This document shows, piece after piece, positions 57,051-64,000 of a DNA stretch of 64,000 nucleotides; position 1 is the stretch's first letter, and each line of letters starts with the position of its first letter. The DNA lies in NCBI GenBank assembly GCA_001599815.1, contig BCIA01000001.1:4282934-4346933 (forward strand), read 5' to 3'. Position numbers and translations under genes: made by a program. The DNA comes from Furcasterigmium furcatum (lineage: Eukaryota; Ascomycota; Sordariomycetes; Glomerellales; Plectosphaerellaceae). The notes beneath the pieces were generated by a model, which made no database searches, was not told the DNA's origin, and saw only the letters and a program-made list of their open reading frames with translations.

Positions 57051-59717
57051 TTATGATTCGCTATTCGCAAGGAGGAGTAAGGTCTCAAAGGAGTCGGACT
57101 CATCCAAGCCTGTCATCTGCGAGTACCAGTCAATACCAATCGACTCAAATCCCGCTCCGCTGCTATCGACGGCGTTCTCAACATGGATGGCGGGATCCCA
57201 CGCCGAAAGGCTCTGGGGGTCACTTCCCACCACAGTGTCAGATTCCGGGATTCTGGCAGCCACTGGCTCAATGTTGGCCCGAAGACGTTGTCCAGAGGTG
57301 TCCTCGACGGATGACATGGCTGGGCTGTATGTAGGGTCGTGGGGGAAAGTTCTCAACGACGACAACTCGCCTCCTCCAGAAATCGCATGAGACCGCCCGA
57401 TATCCGAATGGAAGGCCGAGGTGTAGGGCAGGGGTGTGGCCTGGGTTGAGGATGATTGTGGTGTTGGCCGCTGCACCCAGGTTCCTCCTCGCGGATATCT
57501 CGCTGCTTGGCCGCCCACGACAGCAACATCTGTGCCTAACCTATCGTGGTATGTACCCACAAACTTGAGAACATCAAATTGGCGTCGGACGGTGGTCGAA
57601 AGAGGTATCTCCGTTGAGGCCGGAGCGTCTGAATCGCCTGCCCTGCGCTTCCTTGGCACGAGGCGATGCGCCGAACGGCCTTGATCCTGTTCATGAGGTG
57701 AAATTGAAGAGTGTAACTGCTCTTCAGGTCGTATGAGGACGGTTTCTGCCAGCAGAGCAGATACAACTTTTACGCCACGGCTGGCAATCACACTATTTGA
57801 GGATCGGCGAAGGATGCTCGTTGCTTCGAGGACCAGGCGCCTGTACTCGGCATACGTGTGGCTTGAGCGTTCGCTTTGCAAAAGCTCAAGACACAGGACG
57901 ACGCACGCTGCGATGGCGAAGGCTTGATAGAACCACATGAGGGGCCCATCCTCCTCGGCGATCAGCTTGAATTCGGCAATGATGGTCTTCGCAGCCGCCA
58001 GGCAAACTCGCCTGGTATAGCTGAAAGCGGGGTTTGTGAAACTGTTCCCAAGAAACTTCCGGTGAATCATGATCAGCTTGTGGTTGAAGCTGAGAATGAG
58101 AGCGCGGCGGGCCCACGGCATGAATGCCGGCCAAGAGGCATCGAGTGGCACATCGGCCTTCAAAAAGGGCGGGCTGGCACTGAAAAGTATCCGCAGCTGT
58201 TTGTCGTAGCGGAGAACCTGCTCATATTTTGTGTAAGGTGTTGCAGACGTGGCCATGGAGTCGTGATGCCGCGGAATCAACGCCGCGAAGGAATTGATGA
58301 CCCGAGAGTAGCTCGTAATGGTAGGCAGGGTCTCCGGAAGCGGTACCATGTCGTGGTCGTGACAGTTGCGTGGCATCTTGACCTGCGAGTGCAACGGGTT
58401 GATGAGGCATGTGTCCGTAAACGGGATGCTGAACCAATCCTGGGTGCAGACTTGTAGCCACGCTCGTCTTCCCGTCTCACTATCGACGACGTCGACATCG
58501 GCTCCTCTGTCGACGCGATGCAGGCCCAAACTCTGTGAGATGCGGACGGCGGAAGCGAGGAGAACGCACTGCGGCTTGGAGAATCCCAGGAGAGGGGCAG
58601 ATGCAGTCAGCGTAGCAATGGCTTGAACTGAAAATATGCTGTGGCAACTGGTGTAGTCGGCAAGATTCAGACATGTAGTCACTGCCTTGTACCACCTCTT
58701 GCACAAGATGTGCTGCTCCTCTGTATGGAACCCCCAGGACTCGGTCTGATGCATCGGAGCGCAGGCCAGAGCACCGGTCAGGATGGAGAAGAGCAGAGCG
58801 ACCCATTGGAGGTCGGTTGCATCGTGCTCAATAGACCCATGATGCAATGCATAGAAGTCCCGGAGCTGATTTCGGAAGGATAGAGCCACGTATGAGCTGT
58901 GATACCACAGCAAGCTGTTGGCGTGAAACTCCACGAGATGGAAAACTATCGCCTTCTCTGGAAGCAGTAATTGGATAAGTGGGATTGGCGACCGTACAGC
59001 GATCTCGAGAGGATCTAACACTGTTGATCCTTTGGCTGTACTGCTCCTTGCCGTGCCATGGGCCGGACAGGAAGGAATAGTGATGTGGTCGTAGTCCGCA
59101 CATCTATCTTCAAGCTCCAGATGCCGTTCTGAGCTGCTTGTATCAGATGTCGAGGGCACCGAGAATGCTACCGATGGCGGCGGCGACGGTGGGCGGAAGC
59201 TCACGCCGTCAACAAGTAGCTGTGCCTCTCGCTGGATTCCAGGGGGGAGCCTGCCTACTATTGCCAAGAGTATGAGCAGCCGAACACCGTGATACTGAAA
59301 GTATCTATACCTATGGCGTACGTACGTGATGGCAGAGGTGAGTCCAAGCGCTCGGCAGCTTGTAAGGGGGCCGCGATCCTGCTGACAGACGGTCTCGATG
59401 GCCTCTTTCCGCCTTTCTTTGTGCCGCTGGAGCGATCCTGATTGTGACTGGCCGGTAGACCCTCACGCCGATCCTCGCTGCCAGCTGTGATATCAGCAGG
59501 GTCGAATGTGTCCGCCTCCGTAACACCGCCGCTGTCCCCGCGGGTGCACAGAGCTTGTGCTCCTCTATGGTCAGGGGTTAGTATACTGTATACCGCTCTC
59601 TCGAGGTGTCGGCGTCGCCCACCTTCGTGTACAGCTACTGCACGGAACGGCCTTGTCGCACTTCACCTTCCGACGCGTGCATGCCGTGCACGCAAGGCGA
59701 TTTCGGGGCGCTCCCAT
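57051..59717 (-). CDS. Zn2Cys6 transcription factor next to NCS1 permease
   Basis: Three exons, 59717-59623, 59564-59326 and 59257-57051, giving 846 aa. The first exon encodes most of the cluster (CTACTRRKVKCDKAVPC then SSC); splicing supplies the last Cys eight residues on, giving C-x2-C-x6-C-x5-C-x2-C-x8-C. A 90-residue polar linker follows. The fungal TF domain has QWVALLFSILTGALACAP, LASAVRISQSLGLHRVDRG, GRRAWLQVCTQDWFSIPFTD and WARRALILSFNHKLIMIHRKF (split for length). The C-terminal part is Ser/Pro-rich with an acidic end (MTGLDESDSFETLLLL). Without the two upstream exons the gene would look as if it lacked a DNA-binding domain. It is divergent from the NCS1 permease (519 bp) and tandem with the TauD-like gene. 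Confidence 0.9.
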
Positions 59718-59769
59718 CGGGTGAATTCTCAGTCGGGAGCGCTGCAGGGGGCCAAATGCTTGCGCCCGA

Positions 59770-59777
59770 CGGCCGAA
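59770..59777 (-). promoter_or_regulatory. TTCGGCCG half-site, copy 1
   Basis: CGGCCGAA on plus, about 53 bp upstream of the regulator ATG (59717). First of three in the divergent promoter. Confidence 0.4.
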
Positions 59778-59814
59778 AATGAGTGTTCCTCTCCGGATCT
59801 GATGCCTTCTTATG

Positions 59815-59823
59815 TTCGGCCGA
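59815..59823 (+). promoter_or_regulatory. TTCGGCCGA site, copy 2
   Basis: TTCGGCCGA about 98 bp upstream of the regulator ATG; contains the palindromic core TCGGCCGA. Confidence 0.45.
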
Positions 59824-60025
59824 GCAGGGCAGTCACTGTTCTGACGGCCGGGGTTCCAGGTCTAGCGGCCTCATAAGTAGGAGTCTGGTGGACTTCTGAG
59901 TGGCCCACCCCTGAGCCTTGCCCATGGTGCGATATGGCATCAGCAATAGTGCGAGCACGTCAGGGCCTATTCCACGGGGGCCCATAAGCGAATTGCGTGC
60001 ACCCCGTCCGGGCTGACGACAATAT

Positions 60026-60034
60026 TTCGGCCGA
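60026..60034 (+). promoter_or_regulatory. TTCGGCCGA site, copy 3
   Basis: TTCGGCCGA about 203 bp upstream of the NCS1 permease ATG (60237); same palindromic core as copy 2. Confidence 0.45.
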
Positions 60035-60236
60035 CGGGCTATGTGATTAGGTGTTCTGCACCCTTTGGAGGCTCTGGTCATGGTGAGGCGTCTGAATCTA
60101 TAACTGTCCAATGCCGAATGCTCAGGACTATACGACTGAGATTCATGCAGGATTAGAATGAGAACACTGGCTTTTTCATACAGCTTTCTCACTTTTAATT
60201 CATTCTCACGCGTCGGTTGAGAAGGTGGTATCAGCA

Positions 60237-62132
60237 ATGACTCTCTCGATCGGGCCCCTCAACCTGCGGCAGCGTGGCCAAGCCGCGTCAACCAAGGCCA
60301 AGGCCAGGATGACACAGCTCTCCAGCTGGAAGCTGCCAAAACAGTCCAGCAGTATTGCGCCCCCGGGCATCTGGACCAATGCTGGTTCGTCCATCAGTTC
60401 TTAACACTCTCGAGTTGTGCACTCTGACCCCAGACAGATCAGGACCCTGTGCCACCGGAGAAGCGTACCTGGACAGGTACGACTTTCATCCTGTACTGGT
60501 TTTCCGATTTGATAACCGTCGGCGGTTGGTCTGCCGCGAGTTCCATCGTCGCAACTGGGCTCTCAGCGACCGACGCAATCTTGATCACCCTGGTCGCCGC
60601 GCTTTGCAATGCCATCCCTACCGGTGCGTCTTGGTTCAATCTCTGTTCCGAAGCTGCTGCGGAGGCTTATGTCACATGATAGTACTCAACGGAGCAATCG
60701 GTGCAGACCTACACATCCCTTTCCCTATCGCTGCGCGAGCGAGCTATGGGTACTGGCTGAGTTACTTCTGTGTCATCTCCCGTGGGATCCTCGCACTCTT
60801 TTGGTTCGGAATTCAGGGAGCTTTCGGAGCGTCTTGCATCACACCTGTGAGTATTGCGGTAACTCATGTCTACTAGAACTATGCAAGAGCTGATAAAATC
60901 CACCAACAGATCATTACGGCGATTTGGCCCAGCTACACCAACATACCGAATTATCTCCCTGCCTCCGCTGGAATCACAACCCAAGGGATGGTTTCCTACT
61001 TCCTATACAACCTGATACAATTTCCCTGCCTTTTGATCCCGACGCACAGGCTACAGCTCATGTTCTGGATCAAGTCCGTCCTGGTCCCTCCCACTGCTCT
61101 CGCTATGGTGATATGGATCAGCGTGACTGCCGGTGGCGGTGGCAACTTCTTCAACGAACCGGCAACCGTCCAAGGGTCGCAAAGGGCATGGCTTTGGCTC
61201 AGCAGCTTGACCTCAATGACCGGCGGCTTCAGCACGCTTGCGGTGAACATACCAGATTTCTCTCGCTTCAGCAAGACGCCCGGAGCACAGGTCTGGCAGT
61301 TCCCATTCATCCCCATCTTCAAGGTCCTTGTCGCCCTGCTTGGCATCGTGTCTGCTAGCGCCTCGCAGCAGCTATACGGACAAACGCTCTGGAGCCCGAT
61401 TGACATCATCAATCAGTGGCAAGGAAGCCCCGGAGGCAGAGCTGCGGCGTTCTTCTGTGCGCTTGTCTGGCTGCTCGCCCAGATCTGCGTCAACATCTCC
61501 TCAAACTCGATATCCTTTGCAAACGGTATGCCACTCATGCACCTGCGGTTGCTGTCATTACTGACCAAGTTCAAGACCTTGCGAGTTTGGTACCCAAATA
61601 CTTCAACATCCGGCGTGGCGTCATCTTCGCCGCCTTCATCGGTGGCTGGGCCCTGTGTCCGTGGATCATCACCAGCTCTGCAATCACATTTCTCCTGTTC
61701 ATGTCAGCATACGCCGTCTTCATGGGTCCCATCGCCGGAATCATGGTATGCGACTACTGGCTGGTCAAGCGTCGCAAGTACCATGTTCCGGATCTTTACA
61801 ATCCTGCCGGTATCTACCGCTACGACAACTGGGGCATCAACTGGAGGGCTCTCGTTGTCAACGTCGTCGTCATTGCGCCTCTGCTCCCGGGCCTGGCTGA
61901 CAAGGTAACCCCAAACACCGTATCCGTCAGCGAGGGCTTCAGACAACTTTACTCATTCAACTGGCTGTTTGGGTTTTTCTCGAGCGTCACGCTGTATTTC
62001 GGCTTGAACCATTTCTTCCCAGATCGTTCGACGCTTATTCCACACGTCGTACACGACGCCCAGTACCACTCGCCACAGACAGAAGCCGAAGCGGATAGTC
62101 AGGCGGAGAGCGGAATACTGAAGACTGGTTAG
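60237..62132 (+). CDS. NCS1-family permease, copy 2
   Basis: Five exons: 60237-60384, 60438-60623, 60683-60846, 60910-61525 and 61570-62132, giving 558 aa. Seen: WTGTTFILYWFSDLITVGGW (start of TM1), SSIVATGLSATDAILITL, NGAIGADLHIPFPIAARASY, GYWLSYFCVISRGILALFWF, NIPDFSRFSKTPGAQVWQ (family hallmark, here NIPDFSRFSK), NISSNSISFAN, PIAGIMVCDYWLVKRRKYH and YDNWGINWRALV. It is only distantly similar to copy 1 (different motifs at the same places), so it is a different subfamily rather than a recent duplicate. The acceptor of exon 3 was set at ATAG (60682), which yields IPTVLNGAIGA and a 59-nt intron; an earlier acceptor would give a 41-nt intron and extra residues. Substrate unknown: a nucleobase, vitamin or related N-heterocycle is typical of the family. 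Confidence 0.92.
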
Positions 62133-63598
62133 TTTTAAGGACCCAGGTCAGCCTCACGGCGGGCAGGTGAGCGGAAGAGGACCATAAACGGCATGGTGCG
62201 TTTTCTGGAGGATATGGTACCACGCCTCTGACCTTTTGGGAGGTGGAATTTCTATTATAATTATCGTTTTTCCTAAGGTCAAGTACTACCATATCTATAT
62301 CGTCCGGAATTATCATTCTAGAGCATCTAGCGTAAGGTTTAGGCTTATTGGGGCGTAATACATTTCTAGCATAATAAGTACTATGTCGCACTCTTAGTAC
62401 TCAATCGGGAAATATCTATTTAAACTCTATCGAATTTAAGGCCATAGTCCAAGTGTAGGAACTTATAGAGCGACTTTTCTCCTGATCCAGAACTGCGCTT
62501 ACGCTATGGGCCGTGCCCTATTCCTAACCCGAAGACACCTCAAGCCCTTCCCCCTTCCTATCTCCCGAGTATCCTCTTCCCATGTTTCCGATGTGTTCTC
62601 CTTATGTTGCCGTTCTCATAATGATCACTGGCTGGCATTATCAAATTGGGTTCTCAGTGTCCTTGAGAAGGGGCAGGAATTACTTTGCAGCATCGCGACG
62701 CTCTTTGAATCACCAGTCATTCAGGTGCTCGTCCGGCTTGCGACGGCCCTTGTCTTCTTGGTTGGGCTTCGAATATTCTGCTGCATTTTCAGACTCGAAG
62801 AGTTTCCACGTTGTGTAGTGGTGCTGGCACCGGATGAATTCAGTTGTATGTGCTCTGCACCTTATTACGGTGAAGACAGTGGTAGGTACCTTGGTTATGA
62901 ATGACTCGATTGGATAGAGGGTGGACTTCGTGCTGACACGACCCGTGGAGTCAACGGAGAGAGCAGGGTTTAGCAGTGTGGAAAGAGCAGTTTTAGACCC
63001 CAGAGTCATGTGCATCGAAATCTATGTGCAGCAGATCTGAAAACCTATGGTCTTTCTGTGGACTGAGTGAGAAAAGAGAAGTGCTAGCCGCCGGGATGTC
63101 TGCTTTCAAGGCGGTACGCATAGAGTTGGGATCAAATGCTCTAGTACTGAATCACGTAGCTTACATGAAGGAGTGACGCACCCGAGGTCTGTACTCCAAG
63201 GCAGCCTCATCAGCGCGAGGGAGATGATAGGTGATCCAGCTGTTCCCTGTAGATGATCGAGTAAGCGGCCTTACACAGATAGCGATGGCGAGAAAAGTAT
63301 GTACATGCGCGTCACACTCACGCGTATTGAACGACTAGGTGCCGGCATCTGAGTGAGTCTGAAATACCCCGGGCATTGGCTCGGGTGCCATATGCTGCTA
63401 CAGCATTAAATATGCTGCCTGGGTGCCCTGCTACGTGTCTACATTTCCTATTTTCAAACCATCAACACTCAAGTCAAGGAAGCAATTCGAGGATCAACAC
63501 GACACTGCATTAACAACAACAGATACTTTCTAGTCCCCACTTGGATTTCAAGCATCATCCACAATTCCAACCCAGTCATTTATCATCAGAGACCCAAG
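62133..63598. other. Intergenic region with RIP-like island
   Basis: About 1.47 kb. Apart from the TpA-rich island (62228-62480) I see no gene. A 132-codon frame at 62506-62904 has hydrophobic runs but no domain or splice support. Confidence 0.45.
62228..62480. repeat. TpA-rich, low-GC island, probable RIP-mutated transposon relic
   Basis: By eye about 33 TpA against about 10 CpA dinucleotides in roughly 250 bp, in a window that is otherwise GC-rich. The edges are sharp. This is the signature of repeat-induced point mutation (C to T in CpA context) acting on duplicated DNA. No open frame or terminal repeat survives, so the element type cannot be named. Confidence 0.5.
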
Positions 63599-63931
63599 AT
63601 GTGCATCAATCAGCCAGCGAATTGGGGCCATTGCGGACACTGGTACCCTTACATCAAGCCATGTGGGCTCAGCAGGGTAGGTCTGTGCAAGGGGACCACC
63701 ATTCCTCTCCAGGCAGAGGAGAGGCCGAGCGAGTGGTGTCCGAGCTGTGCCAAGGACCCCATGAAACAGGCCGCAGTCCATGAGGCAGAGCGTCAGCAGC
63801 GGCTCATAGACGAGGACTACAGAGCCAGTGAGCGAAGGGAACGCGAGCGGGAGGATAGCCGCCGCAAGAAAGGCGAGTCCAGCAAGGGTGAGGGCTCCAG
63901 CCGTGGGGAAGGTTCTAAGAACAAAGACTGA
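63599..63931 (+). CDS. Small fungal protein with Cys/His/Trp N-terminus and charged tail
   Basis: Single exon, 110 aa. The first 50 residues hold seven Cys and two His with Trp (MCINQPANWGHCGHWYP, KPCGLSRVGLCKG, EWCPSCAKD), a spacing that could bind zinc. The remainder is charged (EREREDSRRKK) and ends in Ser/Gly/Lys/Glu-rich repeats such as GEGSSRGEGSKNKD. Small fungal proteins starting with MC and containing a CGH motif are widespread and uncharacterised; this resembles them. It lies near the window edge. No signal peptide is seen. Function unknown. Confidence 0.6.
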   Translation: MCINQPANWGHCGHWYPYIKPCGLSRVGLCKGTTIPLQAEERPSEWCPSCAKDPMKQAAVHEAERQQRLIDEDYRASERREREREDSRRKKGESSKGEGSSRGEGSKNKD

Positions 63932-64000
63932 GGCGTTGGCGACCAAGGGGGAAAGGCGAAAGGAGGACACTTGATGATGGACCGGGGCTCATGAGGAGAG

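Noticed and set aside
60624..60664. 41-nt intron alternative in NCS1 copy 2
   Set aside because: Shorter than other introns and adds residues that break the IPTVLNGAIGA motif; the 59-nt option fits better.
26257..62132. Secondary-metabolite biosynthetic cluster
   Set aside because: Oxygenases, carriers and regulators are present but no PKS, NRPS, terpene cyclase or other core enzyme is in the window.
62506..62904. 132-codon plus-strand frame with hydrophobic stretch
   Set aside because: No homologous motif or regulatory context; next to a RIP-like island; could be chance.

Overview
The window is a piece of a filamentous ascomycete (Pezizomycotina) nuclear genome, most likely a sordariomycete. 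The genes carry short introns (about 41 to 80 nt) with GTRNGY-like donors and CTAAC/CTGAC-like branch sites. Fungal-only families dominate: Zn2Cys6 regulators, ACS and TRI12-type MFS carriers, a Vma12-like protein and fungal TauD-like dioxygenases. Coding DNA is GC-rich and long antisense open frames are common. I rebuilt 25 protein genes by joining exons and checking that splice phases and reading frames agree. No rRNA, tRNA, CRISPR array, insertion sequence, PKS or NRPS gene was seen.

Layout. 0-4 kb: a beta-propeller-like protein, a GH12 glucanase and a four-span membrane protein. 6-16.3 kb: an M20 amidohydrolase of the carbamoylase type, a Zn2Cys6 regulator, an ACS/Dal5-like carrier and a Fungal_trans_2-type regulator. 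16.6-26 kb: an F-box-like protein, a short-chain dehydrogenase, a TRI12-like efflux carrier and a membrane fatty-acid desaturase. 26-35 kb: an NCS1 permease, a 2-oxoglutarate oxygenase, a Zn2Cys6 regulator with an unusually long cluster loop, and an allantoinase. 37-43 kb is mostly housekeeping: polyprenyl diphosphate synthase (Coq1), a Vma12-like V-ATPase assembly factor, an ESCO-type zinc-finger protein with no acetyltransferase domain, and an old-yellow-enzyme reductase. 44-53.5 kb: an ACS carrier, a 4CL-like CoA ligase and two divergent Zn2Cys6 regulators. 54-62 kb: a secreted Thr-rich protein, a TauD-like dioxygenase, a Zn2Cys6 regulator and a second NCS1 permease. 62-64 kb: a TpA-rich island resembling a RIP-mutated relic, and a small Cys-rich/charged protein.

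Two candidate small regulons come from the non-coding DNA. The 10-mer TTCCACCGGA occurs four times, twice (opposed) in the carrier/CoA-ligase divergent promoter and twice (opposed) in the divergent promoter between the two Zn2Cys6 genes about 4.5 kb away. This suggests one self-contained unit for uptake and CoA activation of a carboxylic acid; the ligase ends in a PTS1-like ARL. Separately, TTCGGCCG occurs three times between a Zn2Cys6 gene and the NCS1 permease, and as a perfect 10-bp palindrome upstream of the TauD-like gene. This suggests a second regulator-transporter-oxygenase unit. The allantoinase has three AGATAA sites upstream, as expected for AreA-type nitrogen control.
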